DNA of 64,000 bases from Paraburkholderia sp. IMGN_8 (GTDB lineage: Bacteria; Pseudomonadota; Gammaproteobacteria; Burkholderiales; Burkholderiaceae). The stretch covers positions 2,914,001 through 2,978,000 of the forward strand of contig NZ_CP150900.1 of the NCBI RefSeq assembly GCF_038050405.1, given 5' to 3'. The position numbers were made by a program, and so were the translations under genes. The notes under the pieces were generated by a model, which saw only the letters and a program-made list of their open reading frames with translations, did not search any database and had not been told where the DNA came from. Below, piece after piece: positions 26,134-36,060 of this stretch (position 1 is its first letter; each line of letters begins with the position of its first letter).

Positions 26134-29100
26134 ATGAATCCATCCCGCGCCTTTATTCTGCGTCCCGTCGGCACTGCCCTGCTGATGGCGGCGATCATGC
26201 TGGTCGGTCTCGTCGCGTTGCGCTTCCTGCCGCTGTCCGCGCTGCCCGAGGTCGACTATCCGACGATCCAGGTGCAGACCTTCTATCCGGGCGCGAGCCC
26301 GGACGTGATGACTTCATCAGTCACCGCGCCGCTCGAACGGCAGTTCGGGCAGATGCCGTCGCTGAATCAGATGTCGTCGCAAAGCTCGGCCGGCTCTTCG
26401 ATCATCACGTTGCAGTTCAGCCTCGATCTGCCGCTCGACATCGCCGAACAGGAAGTCCAGGCCGCGATCAACGCAGCGGGCAACCTGCTGCCGTCCGACC
26501 TGCCCGCGCCGCCGATCTACGCGAAGGTCAATCCGGCTGACGCGCCGATCCTCACGCTGGCGCTCACGTCGAAAACGCTGCCGCTTACGCAGGTGCAGGA
26601 TCTCGCCGACACGCGCCTCGCGCAGAAAATTTCGCAGGTCGCGGGCGTGGGTCTGGTGAGCCTGTCCGGCGGTCAACGCCCGGCCGTGCGAATTCAGGCG
26701 AATCCGCGCGCGCTCGCCGCGTACGGTCTGAATCTCGACGACCTGCGCACCACCATTTCGAACCTGAACGTCAACACGCCAAAGGGCAATTTCGACGGCC
26801 CCACGCGTAACTACACGATCAACGCGAATGATCAGCTGACCGACGCCGACGCGTACAAGAGCGCGGTGGTCGCGTACAAGAACGGCCGCGCGGTGATGCT
26901 GACGGACGTCGCCACCATCGTGCAGGGCGCGGAGAACACCAAGCTCGGCGCGTGGGTCAACAACACGCCGGCAATCATCCTGAACGTGCAGCGCCAGCCC
27001 GGCGCGAACGTGATCCAGGTGGTCGACAGCATCAAGGCGCTCTTGCCGCAGCTGCAGCAGGCGCTGCCCGCCGCGCTCGATGTCGAGATCATCACCGACC
27101 GCACCACCACGATCCGCGCGTCGGTGCGCGACGTGCAGTTCGAACTGCTGATGTCCGTGGTGCTGGTGGTGCTGGTGATGTACCTGTTCCTCGCCAACAT
27201 CTACGCCACGATCATCCCAAGTCTGTCGGTGCCGCTGTCGCTGATCGGCACGCTCGCCGTGATGTACCTGTGCGGCTTCTCGCTCGACAATCTTTCGCTG
27301 ATGGCGTTGACGATCGCGACCGGTTTCGTGGTCGACGACGCGATCGTGATGATCGAGAACATCGCGCGCTATGTCGAAGAAGGCGACTCGGCATTGGAGG
27401 CCGCGCTGAAGGGCTCGAAACAGATCGGCTTCACGATCATTTCGCTGACGGTTTCGCTGATCGCCGTGCTGATTCCGCTGCTGTTCATGGGCGACGTGGT
27501 CGGGCGGCTCTTCCACGAATTCGCGATCACACTAGCGGTGACGATCGTGATCTCGGCGATCGTCTCGCTGACGCTCGTGCCGATGATGTGCGCGAAGCTC
27601 CTGCGCCACACGCCGCCGCCCGAAAGCCACCGCTTCGAAGCAAAAGCGCACGCGTTCATCGACTACGTGATCGCCCGTTATGCCGTCGCGCTCACGTGGG
27701 TGCTGAACCGGCAACGCTCGACGCTGTTCGTCGCGGTGCTCACGCTGGTGCTGACCGGCGTGCTGTATGTGTTCATTCCGAAGGGCTTCTTCCCGGTGCA
27801 GGATACCGGCGTGATCCAGGCGATCACGCAGGCGCCGCAGTCGGTATCGTATGCGTCGATGGCCGAGCGGCAACAGGAACTCGCCGCGCAGATCCTGAAG
27901 AATCCGGACGTGGAAAGCCTGACCTCGTTCATCGGCGTGGACGGCAGCAACATTACGCTCAACAGCGGCCGCATGCTGATCAACCTGAAGCCGCGCGACG
28001 ACCGCAAGAACACCGCGAGCGACGTGATCCGCCAGTTGCAGCAGGACGTCGCGCATATTCCCGGCGCGTCGCTATACATGCAGCCGGTGCAGGATCTGAC
28101 CATCGATTCGACGGTCAGCCCGACGCAGTATCAGTTCATGCTGACTGATCCGAACATCAGCGAATTCACCACCTGGGTGCCGAAGCTGGTCAACCGGTTG
28201 AAGCAGTCGCCGGAACTCGCCGACGTGGCCACCGACTTGCAGGACAACGGCCAGTCGGTCTATATCGAGATCGACCGCGCCACCGCGTCGCGTTACGGCA
28301 TCACGCCCGCCACCGTCGATAACGCGCTGTACGACGCGTTCGGCCAGCGCATCATCTCGACCATCTTCACGCAGTCCAACCAGTACCGCGTGATTCTGGA
28401 GGCGCAGCCGCAGATCCAGCACTACACCGAATCGCTGAATGCGATCTACCTGCCCTCTTCCACGTCGTCGGGCGGCCAGGTGCCGCTGTCGTCGATCGCG
28501 AAGTTCGTCGAGAAGCCCGCGCCGCTGCTGGTCACGCACTTGAGCCAGTTCCCGGCCACCACCGTGTCGTTCAACCTCGCGCCCGGTTCGTCGCTCGGCG
28601 CGGCGGTGAAAGCGATCGCTCAGGCGGAGAAAGATATCGGCTTGCCTGCTTCGTTCCAGACACGCTTCCAGGGCGCGGCGCTGGCGTTCCAGGCGTCGCT
28701 CTCGAACGAGCTGTTCCTGATTCTGGCGGCGATCGTCACGATGTATATCGTGCTCGGCGTGCTGTACGAGAGCTTCATCCATCCGATCACGATTCTGTCG
28801 ACGCTGCCGTCGGCCGGGGTCGGCGCATTGCTGGCGCTACTGATGACCGGGCATGATCTCGACATCATCGGCATCATCGGTATCGTGTTGCTGATCGGTA
28901 TCGTGAAGAAGAACGCGATCATGATGATCGATTTCGCGCTCTATGCCGAGCGCGAGGAAGGCAAGCCGCCGCGCGAGGCGATCTACCAGGCGTGTCTGCT
29001 GCGCTTCCGGCCTATTCTGATGACCACGCTGGCCGCGCTGCTCGGCGCGCTGCCGCTGATGCTCGGCACCGGCGCCGGGTCGGAATTGCGCCGGCCGCTC

Positions 29101-29256
29101 GGTATCGCGATTGCCGGCGGCCTGGTCGTGAGCCAGTTGCTCACATTGTTCACGACGCCGGTGATCTATCTCGCGTTCGACTCGCTCGGCCGCCGGGCGC
29201 GCGAGCGCTTCAATCGCGGCAAGCCTATGCCACCCGCCACCGATGCAGGGAACTGA
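26134..29256 (+). CDS. mdtB: RND multidrug efflux pump, MdtB-like
   Basis: The 1040-residue protein has the twelve-helix RND layout with two large periplasmic loops. The N-terminal helix begins [20 protein letters not shown]. The proton-relay aspartates lie in [20 protein letters not shown] (helix 4), and the C-terminal [20 protein letters not shown] is also conserved. MdtB forms a heterotrimer with MdtC (two B, one C in E. coli) and exports bile salts, novobiocin and similar drugs; the substrates here are unknown. It is 18 bp downstream of mdtA and ends 3 bp before mdtC, so the three are one operon. No outer-membrane channel gene follows, so a TolC-like partner must be encoded elsewhere. Confidence 0.94.
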   Translation: MNPSRAFILRPVGTALLMAAIMLVGLVALRFLPLSALPEVDYPTIQVQTFYPGASPDVMTSSVTAPLERQFGQMPSLNQMSSQSSAGSSIITLQFSLDLPLDIAEQEVQAAINAAGNLLPSDLPAPPIYAKVNPADAPILTLALTSKTLPLTQVQDLADTRLAQKISQVAGVGLVSLSGGQRPAVRIQANPRALAAYGLNLDDLRTTISNLNVNTPKGNFDGPTRNYTINANDQLTDADAYKSAVVAYKNGRAVMLTDVATIVQGAENTKLGAWVNNTPAIILNVQRQPGANVIQVVDSIKALLPQLQQALPAALDVEIITDRTTTIRASVRDVQFELLMSVVLVVLVMYLFLANIYATIIPSLSVPLSLIGTLAVMYLCGFSLDNLSLMALTIATGFVVDDAIVMIENIARYVEEGDSALEAALKGSKQIGFTIISLTVSLIAVLIPLLFMGDVVGRLFHEFAITLAVTIVISAIVSLTLVPMMCAKLLRHTPPPESHRFEAKAHAFIDYVIARYAVALTWVLNRQRSTLFVAVLTLVLTGVLYVFIPKGFFPVQDTGVIQAITQAPQSVSYASMAERQQELAAQILKNPDVESLTSFIGVDGSNITLNSGRMLINLKPRDDRKNTASDVIRQLQQDVAHIPGASLYMQPVQDLTIDSTVSPTQYQFMLTDPNISEFTTWVPKLVNRLKQSPELADVATDLQDNGQSVYIEIDRATASRYGITPATVDNALYDAFGQRIISTIFTQSNQYRVILEAQPQIQHYTESLNAIYLPSSTSSGGQVPLSSIAKFVEKPAPLLVTHLSQFPATTVSFNLAPGSSLGAAVKAIAQAEKDIGLPASFQTRFQGAALAFQASLSNELFLILAAIVTMYIVLGVLYESFIHPITILSTLPSAGVGALLALLMTGHDLDIIGIIGIVLLIGIVKKNAIMMIDFALYAEREEGKPPREAIYQACLLRFRPILMTTLAALLGALPLMLGTGAGSELRRPLGIAIAGGLVVSQLLTLFTTPVIYLAFDSLGRRARERFNRGKPMPPATDAGN

Positions 29257-29259
29257 CCG

Positions 29260-32200
29260 ATGAACCTGTCGCGTCCGTTTATCTCCCGCCCGGTCGCCAC
29301 CACCTTGCTGGCGATCGGCATCGCGCTGTCCGGCATTTTCGCATTCACCAAGCTGCCGGTCGCGCCGCTGCCGCAGGTCGATTTCCCGACCATTTCGGTG
29401 CAGGCGACGCTGCCGGGCGCAAGTCCGGACACGGTGGCGACCAGCGTCGCCAGTCCACTCGAACGGCATCTCGGCTCGATTGCCGACGTGACCGAGATGA
29501 CCTCGCAAAGTTCGGTCGGCTCGACGCGGATCACGCTGCAGTTCGGCCTGAACCGAGACATCGACGGCGCCGCGCGTGACGTGCAGGCGGCCATCAACGC
29601 CGCGCGCGCCGATCTGCCGGCGAGCCTGCGCAGCAACCCGACGTACCACAAGGTGAATCCCGCCGACGCGCCGATTCTGATTCTGGCGCTGACGTCGAAG
29701 ACATTGACCGCCGGCCAGTTGTATGACTCGGCTGCCACCGTGTTGCAGCAGTCGCTGTCGCAGGTGGACGGTGTCGGCGAAGTGGATGTGAGCGGCTCCG
29801 CCAACCCGGCGGTGCGCGTCGAACTGGAACCGCAGGCGCTCTTCCACTACGGCATCGGTCTCGAAGACGTGCGCGCGGCGCTCGCCGCGGCCAACGCGAA
29901 CAGCCCGAAAGGTTCGATCGAGTTCGGCCCGAACCGCGTGCAGATCTATACCAACGACCAGGCCAGCAAGGCGGCGCAGTACCGCGACCTCGTGATCGCG
30001 TATCGCAACGGCGCGGCGGTGAGGCTCTCCGATGTGTCGGAAGTAGTCGATTCGGTCGAGGATCTGCGCAACCTCGGCCTCTTCAACGGCAAGCATTCGG
30101 TGCTGGTGATTCTGTACCGCCAGCCGGGCGCGAACATCATCGAAACCATCGACCGCGTGACCGCGATGCTGCCGCAGTTGCACGCGTCACTGCCAGCCGA
30201 CGTCGACATCGCGCCGGCCGCCGACCGTTCCACGACGATCCGCTCGTCGCTGAAGGACACCGAGCGCACGCTGATGATCGCGGTGGCGCTGGTGGTGATG
30301 GTGGTGTTCCTGTTCCTGCGCAACTGGCGCGCAACGCTGATTCCGAGCGTCGCCGTGCCGATTTCGATCATCGGCACGTTCGCCGCGATGTACCTGCTCG
30401 GCTTTTCGATCGACAATCTTTCATTGATGGCGCTAACGATCGCGACCGGTTTCGTGGTCGACGACGCGATCGTGGTGCTGGAGAACATCTCAAGGCATAT
30501 CGAGAACGGCGTGCCACGCATGCAAGCCGCATTTCTCGGCGCGCGCGAAGTCGGCTTCACCGTGCTGTCGATCAGTATCTCGCTGGTCGCCGTGTTCCTG
30601 CCGATTCTGCTGATGGGCGGCATTGTCGGGCGGCTGTTCCGCGAGTTCGCGCTGACGCTTTCGCTGGCGATCGCGGTGTCGCTGATGGTCTCCCTCACCC
30701 TCACGCCGATGATGTGTTCGCGCCTCTTGCGCGAGCCGCACGAGCAGAAGGAAGAAGGACGTCTTGGACGCTGGCTCGAGCGCGGCTTCACGTCGATGCA
30801 CCGCGGCTATGAACGCACGCTTGGCTGGGCGCTGCTGCATCCGCGCCTGATCGTGACGATTCTGCTCGCGACCATCGGGCTGAACATCTGGCTGTACATC
30901 GTCGTGCCGAAGGGCTTCTTTCCACAGCAGGACACGGGCCGGCTGATCGGCGGCATCCAGGCCGACCAGAGTACGTCGTTCCAGGCAATGAAGGGCAAGT
31001 TCTCGGAAATGATGGAGATCGTCGGCAGGAATCCGGCGGTGGACAGCGTGGCCGGTTTCACCGGCGGCCGACAGACCAACTTCGGCTTCATGTTCGTGTC
31101 GCTGAAACCGAAAAGCGAGCGCAAGATATCCGCCGACCAGGTGATCCAGCAACTGCGCGCCCCACTCGGCGACGTGGCCGGCGCGCGAACTTTCCTGCAG
31201 GCGGTGCAGGACATTCGCGTCGGCGGCCGGCAATCGAATGCGCAGTATCAGTTCACGCTGCTGGCCGATTCGACCACCGATCTGTACCTGTGGGGACCGA
31301 AGCTCACCGAGGCGCTGCAAGCGCGCCCCGAACTCGCAGACGTGAATTCCGACCAGCAGCAAGGCGGTCTCGAATCGATGGTGACGATCGACCGCGCGAG
31401 CGCCTCGCGCCTCGGTATCAAACCGGCGCAGATCGACAACACGCTGTACGACGCGTTCGGCCAGCGCCAGGTATCGACGATTTACAACCCGCAGAACCAG
31501 TATCACGTCGTGATGGAAGTCGCGCCGAAGTACTGGCAGAGCCCCGATATGCTGAAGCAGATTTACATCAGCACCTCGGGGGGCAGCGCGAGCGGCGCGC
31601 AGACCACTAATGCGCCGGCCGGGACCGTGACGTCGAAGGCGACCACATCGACCTCGTCTTCGACCAGTGCGTCGACAGGTGGCACGGCGGGCACGACCGC
31701 ATCGAGCGCGGCGAGTATTGCCGCCGATTCCGCGCGCAACCAGGCGATCAATTCGATTGCGGCGAGCGGCAAGTCGAGTGCTTCGTCAGGTGCGGCCGTA
31801 TCGACCTCGAAGGAAACGATGGTGCCGTTGTCGGCGATAGCGAGCTTCGGACCGGGGAATACGCCGTTGTCGGTGAATCACCAGAGCCAGTTCGTCGCAT
31901 CGACGATTTCGTTCAATTTGCCGCCGGGCGTGTCGTTATCGACAGCGACGCAAGTGATTTACGACACGATGGCGCAGATCGGCATGCCGGGGACGATTCA
32001 CGGCAGTTTCCAGGGGACGGCCCAGGCGTTTCAGCAGTCGATGTCCGACCAGCCGATTCTGATTCTGGCCGCTTTGGCGGCGGTGTATATCGTGCTTGGG
32101 ATTTTGTATGAGAGTTATATCCATCCGTTGACGATTTTGTCCACGCTGCCCTCCGCGGGCGTTGGGGCGTTGCTTGCGTTGCTGTTGTTCAAGACTGAAT

Positions 32201-32580
32201 TCAGCATCATTGCTCTGATTGGTGTGATCTTGCTGATCGGCATCGTGAAGAAGAACGCCATCATGATGGTCGACTTCGCTATTGAAGCCTCCCGGCAGGG
32301 GTTGTCGTCGCGAGATGCGATTTTTCAGGCTTGTTTGCTGCGGTTTCGGCCGATCATGATGACGACTTGCGCGGCCCTCCTGGGGGCGTTGCCGTTGGCT
32401 TTTGGACGAGGGGAAGGGGCGGAGCTTCGGGCTCCGCTTGGGATTGCTATTGTGGGTGGGTTGATTGTCAGCCAGATGCTGACTTTGTATACCACGCCGG
32501 TGGTTTATCTTTATATGGATCGGATTCGAATTCGGTGGGAGTCGAGGAAGGCTCGAGGGACCGGGATTGCTCCCTCTTGA
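29260..32580 (+). CDS. mdtC: RND multidrug efflux pump, MdtC-like
   Basis: The 1106-residue partner of MdtB starts [20 protein letters not shown]. It keeps the paired aspartates in [20 protein letters not shown] and the helix [20 protein letters not shown]. It is about 65 residues longer than MdtB because of a Ser/Thr/Ala/Gly-rich insertion at about residues 775-850 in the second periplasmic loop, just before [12 protein letters not shown]. From about 31,900 to the stop the codon use shifts towards T- and G-ending codons (TTG, GGG, ATT, GCT), unlike the rest of the gene and unlike the matching part of mdtB. This end abuts the long inverted repeat. Confidence 0.94.
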   Translation: MNLSRPFISRPVATTLLAIGIALSGIFAFTKLPVAPLPQVDFPTISVQATLPGASPDTVATSVASPLERHLGSIADVTEMTSQSSVGSTRITLQFGLNRDIDGAARDVQAAINAARADLPASLRSNPTYHKVNPADAPILILALTSKTLTAGQLYDSAATVLQQSLSQVDGVGEVDVSGSANPAVRVELEPQALFHYGIGLEDVRAALAAANANSPKGSIEFGPNRVQIYTNDQASKAAQYRDLVIAYRNGAAVRLSDVSEVVDSVEDLRNLGLFNGKHSVLVILYRQPGANIIETIDRVTAMLPQLHASLPADVDIAPAADRSTTIRSSLKDTERTLMIAVALVVMVVFLFLRNWRATLIPSVAVPISIIGTFAAMYLLGFSIDNLSLMALTIATGFVVDDAIVVLENISRHIENGVPRMQAAFLGAREVGFTVLSISISLVAVFLPILLMGGIVGRLFREFALTLSLAIAVSLMVSLTLTPMMCSRLLREPHEQKEEGRLGRWLERGFTSMHRGYERTLGWALLHPRLIVTILLATIGLNIWLYIVVPKGFFPQQDTGRLIGGIQADQSTSFQAMKGKFSEMMEIVGRNPAVDSVAGFTGGRQTNFGFMFVSLKPKSERKISADQVIQQLRAPLGDVAGARTFLQAVQDIRVGGRQSNAQYQFTLLADSTTDLYLWGPKLTEALQARPELADVNSDQQQGGLESMVTIDRASASRLGIKPAQIDNTLYDAFGQRQVSTIYNPQNQYHVVMEVAPKYWQSPDMLKQIYISTSGGSASGAQTTNAPAGTVTSKATTSTSSSTSASTGGTAGTTASSAASIAADSARNQAINSIAASGKSSASSGAAVSTSKETMVPLSAIASFGPGNTPLSVNHQSQFVASTISFNLPPGVSLSTATQVIYDTMAQIGMPGTIHGSFQGTAQAFQQSMSDQPILILAALAAVYIVLGILYESYIHPLTILSTLPSAGVGALLALLLFKTEFSIIALIGVILLIGIVKKNAIMMVDFAIEASRQGLSSRDAIFQACLLRFRPIMMTTCAALLGALPLAFGRGEGAELRAPLGIAIVGGLIVSQMLTLYTTPVVYLYMDRIRIRWESRKARGTGIAPS

Positions 32581-32634
32581 TTTTCTTTGCCTTTGGCGGC
32601 GGCATTGGTTTGTGCGCCTGCGGAGGTGGTCTTT

Positions 32635-32930
32635 GTTTTTTGCCTATGCGGCGCTTCTTATCTCTGTGTGCCTGTGGCGTTGGCCTTTCCTTGAGTTGTT
32701 AGTGGTCTATTAGCGTCGCCCCTGTGCGGGGCAGGCACTTACTTTCTTTGCCGCCGCAAAGAAAGTAAGCAAAGAAAGCGGCTTCACACCGCTAACCCTT
32801 AAGCGGGTCCCCTGGCTTGGAGGAGGTAGTGGAGCATCTGGAATCGGTGTTCTCGCACATTCCGCGTGAGTGACAAGGCAGTCATACTTCCGGCGGCGCT
32901 GCGCGCGCCGTAGCGGTACTTCTCAAAACC
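32635..32930. repeat. Left arm of a long inverted repeat
   Basis: This segment is the reverse complement of 33229-33523. The inner 225 bp match at about 97% by eye; the outer 70 bp carry a few substitutions and small indels. It contains a perfect hairpin at 32738-32769, CTTACTTTCTTTGC, a four-base loop, then GCAAAGAAAGTAAG. No open frame in it looks coding, and no transposase is present. Confidence 0.85.
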
Positions 32931-33228
32931 GATGGGCGTACGCGCTTCCGGCGTCATTCTTCCCGCCTCTCACTGCGTGCTCGCCGGAACGGTCTGCGAG
33001 GGAAACCAGGGGCGTTGTTTGCGCGCGGTGGGGGCCATCGGCTTCGCCTCGGCGAGGCGCTGAATTGTGGAAATGCCGGCCACTTCGCCGAGCGAAATGC
33101 AACTGTGAATTGCAAGCCATCTCGCCAAACGAAACGTAGCTGCGAATTACGTCAGCGCAGTAAAGACAAGCCCTTACGCGTGAACACCGCAGGCGCCGGA
33201 AGCACCCTACGGGCCCGGTGGGCCCGTA
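32931..33228. repeat. 298-bp loop of the long inverted repeat, with a tandem repeat and a hairpin
   Basis: Two imperfect 37-bp tandem units lie at 33081-33117 and 33118-33154; their differences over the first 34 positions are all transitions. A hairpin CTACGGGCCC-GGT-GGGCCCGTAG at 33207-33229 is followed by GTTTTG and could act as a plus-strand terminator. I see no gene here. Confidence 0.6.
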
Positions 33229-33523
33229 GGTTTTGTGAAGTACCGCTACGGCGCGCGCAGCGCCGCCGGAAGTATGACTGCCTTGTCACCAGCGCGGAGT
33301 GTGCGAGAACACCGATTCCAGATGCTCCACTACCTCCTCCAAGCCAGGGGACCCGCTTAAGAATTAGCGGGGTGAAGCCGCTTTCTTTGCTTACTTTCTT
33401 TGCGGCGGCAAAGAAAGTAAGTGCCTGCCCCGCACAGGGGCGACGCTAATAGACCACTAAGAAATCAAGGAAAGGCCAACGCCGCAGGCAAACAGACAAC
33501 AAGCGCCGCATAGGCAAAAAAAT
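33229..33523. repeat. Right arm of the long inverted repeat
   Basis: Reverse complement of 32635-32930. The same 32-bp hairpin recurs at 33390-33421. The arm ends about 27 bp before the stop codon of the convergent peroxiredoxin gene, so transcripts from mdtC and the peroxiredoxin converge on this repeat. Confidence 0.85.
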
Positions 33524-33550
33524 CACCCTGGCATCGCGCAGCCCCAAACC

Positions 33551-34114
33551 TTATGGCTGCTTATGTGTCGCAGCCCAATCCTTCACCGCCTTAAGCGTGT
33601 TCTCGACATGCTTCTCCGGCGACAGACTCGTGTACTCATAGATGATCTTGCCGTTCGGCGCGATCACGTACGACACGCGATTGGCCATCGAACTATGCAT
33701 CGGCAAACCGGCGTCGTACTCGCCGATAACCTTCGAGTCGGCATCGGCGGCCACCGGGAATTTGCTGCGGCATTCGCTGATTGAAAACTTCGTCAACGTG
33801 TCGATGTTGTCGTGCGACACGCCGATCACCGTCGCGCCATATTTCTTGTACTCATCGACGGCCTCGGCAAACTCGTGGGCTTCAATCGTGCAGCCCTGCG
33901 TGAAAGCCGCCGGATAGAAATAAACCACCACCGGTCCTTTCTTCAACTCGTCGGCAAGTGAATAGGTGTAGGTCTTACCGCCCAGCGATGCCTGCGCGGT
34001 GAACGCCGGCGCTGCGTCGCCCGGCTTGAGCGTCGCCGACGCCGTCAGCGAATGCATCGCGAATCCCACCGACAAGACGGCAGCAAGCGCCACCGGTATG
34101 ATTTTCTTCTTCAT
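33551..34114 (-). CDS. Exported peroxiredoxin (AhpC/TSA, Bcp-like)
   Basis: The ATG at 34114 (MKKKIIPVALAAVLSVGFAM) starts a clear signal peptide with a likely cut after TASA. An upstream extension lacks these features. The 187-residue precursor carries the thioredoxin-fold peroxiredoxin domain, with peroxidatic Cys75 in YPAAFTQGCTIEA and a possible resolving Cys115 in ISECRSKFP. It would reduce hydrogen peroxide or organic peroxides in the periplasm; the electron donor is unknown. Bcp-type enzymes are normally cytoplasmic, so the export signal is notable. It is in the same orientation as the EAL-HDOD gene upstream, 228 bp away, probably with its own promoter. Confidence 0.9.
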   Translation of the reverse strand: MKKKIIPVALAAVLSVGFAMHSLTASATLKPGDAAPAFTAQASLGGKTYTYSLADELKKGPVVVYFYPAAFTQGCTIEAHEFAEAVDEYKKYGATVIGVSHDNIDTLTKFSISECRSKFPVAADADSKVIGEYDAGLPMHSSMANRVSYVIAPNGKIIYEYTSLSPEKHVENTLKAVKDWAATHKQP

Positions 34115-34342
34115 CTGCAGCCCTCCAAGCGTGAATGCACGCAGTTCGTGCAATGAGTCAAGGGGCGCGGCGTTCATCCGAACACCGCTCGACCCTCCTT
34201 CGCTATTGGACCACGTCCGGGTCAAGTGCGTCAGAACTAGCCTACAAGCGGCGCACGAGTCAGCGCTCGCAACCGCGCCGCATGGAACCACGCGGCAAAG
34301 CCTGGCGAAGCCCGGCAGCACGGCGAGCGCCGCGCGCAAGCT

Positions 34343-35692
34343 TCAGGCAGCCGCCTCTTCGATATGCGCGCCGAACCACGCAGCCGCCGACAGGTTCAGT
34401 TCGGCCAGCAATTCCGGCGTAAGCGCGGCGAAGCCGGCCGGCGCATCGGAACCGGCGGCGATCGACGCGGCATCGGCGCCCTCGCCCGCCGCTTCGGCAA
34501 TGCGCAGCAAAGTACCGAGCGGACCGCTGCGCGAGACGATCGCCTCACGGATCTGCGGCGCGAGGCCGAGCTTCTCGAGCACAGCAGCGGGCGTGCTGCC
34601 GAGCACCACGTGGACCAGCGAAAAAATACCGGTCATGAAAGCCGCATCGGCAAAATCGTCGTCGGCCGGGCGCAGCCAGTTTGCGGCCAGCTCCATGAAG
34701 CGCGAACGCGTGCCCGCCAGTTGCACCAGCGGATCGGCGCGCCACGGCAGATCGCCGCCGTCGGCGTAGAGCAGCAGTTGTGCCCAGCGCGTAATCTGCC
34801 GCGTGCCGGTGGCGATGACGGCCTCGCGCAACGACGCAATGTCGCGCCCCAAGCCGAACGCACTCGAATTGACGAGGCGCAGCAACTGCACCACCACGCT
34901 CGGATTGAGCTTCAGTTCCGCTTCGAGCTCGACGATGCCGGCATCGCGCGAGAGCAACGCGAGCAAACGCAGCAAGGCCGGCCGCGGCGAGCGGTTGCGC
35001 GGCGCGGCCAGCACCTGCGGCCGCGCGAAGAAGTATCCCTGGAACAGATCGAAGCCGAGCTCGCGCGCCAACATGAAATCGTCGCGCGTCTCGACCTTCT
35101 CGGCGATCAATGTCTTGCCGTGGCCGCGCACGACCGAGGCCAGCTTGGCCAGTGCCGCCGGCTGGGTGAGCAGGAAGTCGATCTTGACGATATCGGCGTA
35201 CGGCAGCACGGCGATCAGCTCGCTCGACAGTTCGCTGACATCGTCGAGCGCTACCTGGAAGCCGGCGCGGCGCAAGTCGGTCAGCCGGCGCACCAGCTGC
35301 GCGTCGAACGTCACGGTCTCGAGGATCTCGAGCACGAAACGCTCGGGCGGCATCAGATGGACGATGTCGTTGAACAGCAGCGCGCGGTCGATATTGACGA
35401 AACCGCGGTGAGGGCCCAGCACCGCCGGCACACCGATTCCGCCGATCGTGCGCGCCACCACCTGCGCCGTCGCCTGGGCATCGTCGCTGACTTCGGCGTA
35501 GTTATGCGCGCCGGATCGAAACAATAATTCGTAAGCATTGAGCGCGCCGTCGCGATCGAGAATCGGCTGGCGGCCCAGATAGACGAACTGCGAGACAAAC
35601 TGCGCCTGAGTGGCCGGATCGACGCTGTCGGCGCGTTGAGCAAGCACCTCGACGTGCCCGGGCTCGGCCCTGACAGGGTGACGTTCAGACAT
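34343..35692 (-). CDS. EAL-HDOD signalling protein (YuxH/CdgJ type)
   Basis: The 449-residue protein joins an EAL-like domain (about residues 30-230) to an HDOD domain (about 235-430). EAL landmarks are partly kept: FVYLGRQPILDRDG, YELLFRSG instead of EALLR, FVNIDR, LEILETV, ALDDVSE, VKIDFLL, AEKVET and FDLFQGYFFARP. The EAL signature is changed to ELL, as in catalytically inactive family members, so it may bind rather than cleave cyclic di-GMP. HDOD domains link such proteins to motility and chemotaxis control. A second paralogue lies at 49982-51379. A weak flagellar-sigma-like promoter lies upstream at 35858-35832. Confidence 0.87.
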   Translation of the reverse strand: MSERHPVRAEPGHVEVLAQRADSVDPATQAQFVSQFVYLGRQPILDRDGALNAYELLFRSGAHNYAEVSDDAQATAQVVARTIGGIGVPAVLGPHRGFVNIDRALLFNDIVHLMPPERFVLEILETVTFDAQLVRRLTDLRRAGFQVALDDVSELSSELIAVLPYADIVKIDFLLTQPAALAKLASVVRGHGKTLIAEKVETRDDFMLARELGFDLFQGYFFARPQVLAAPRNRSPRPALLRLLALLSRDAGIVELEAELKLNPSVVVQLLRLVNSSAFGLGRDIASLREAVIATGTRQITRWAQLLLYADGGDLPWRADPLVQLAGTRSRFMELAANWLRPADDDFADAAFMTGIFSLVHVVLGSTPAAVLEKLGLAPQIREAIVSRSGPLGTLLRIAEAAGEGADAASIAAGSDAPAGFAALTPELLAELNLSAAAWFGAHIEEAAA

Positions 35693-35831
35693 GGATCATC
35701 GGTGCGTGGATTCGGAAACGCTATGCAGCGGCGTAACGCGCCGACGCTGCATAGCGGCTTGCCGCAGGGGTTTGCCGCCGTCGGGTTGGTCCTCAGTTCG
35801 GCCCTTCGGTTTGCCCTTGGCTCTGCCCCTG

Positions 35832-35858
35832 TTAACGGATACAACGAGCCCGCACTTT
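35832..35858 (-). promoter_or_regulatory. Weak sigma-28-like promoter before the EAL-HDOD gene
   Basis: On the minus strand TAAAG (35858-35854) is separated by 17 bases from CGTTA (35836-35832). The canonical spacing is 16, so this is a weaker match than the plus-strand site. It faces the EAL-HDOD gene. Confidence 0.3.
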
Positions 35859-35932
35859 AACCGAATCGATCCCGGCGCGGTGGCGACTCGCGCAGCCATT
35901 CCTTACCAACGGTTTTTTTCAACCGGCGGCGC

Positions 35933-35959
35933 TAAAGATTTCCCGCCGCCGGTCGTTAT
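35933..35959 (+). promoter_or_regulatory. Sigma-28 (FliA)-like promoter before the GGDEF-EAL gene
   Basis: TAAAGATT, 11 bases, then GTCGTTAT matches the flagellar consensus TAAAGTTT-N11-GCCGATAA at the main positions with exact spacing. The predicted start near 35967 leaves about 95 bases to the ATG at 36061. This would tie the c-di-GMP enzyme to flagellar gene expression. Confidence 0.5.
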
Positions 35960-36060
35960 CCTGTTCTGATGAGGCGGCCTGATACCTCTCGAGCGCCCGA
36001 GAGCACGGCGGGCAGCAAGCCGCCTCGCCTGCAGACGAACACAGGTTCCCAGCGACAAAC

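Noticed and set aside
32635-33523. Insertion sequence or CRISPR array
   Set aside because: There is no transposase frame, and the repeats are two inverted arms plus one tandem pair, not regularly spaced short direct repeats.
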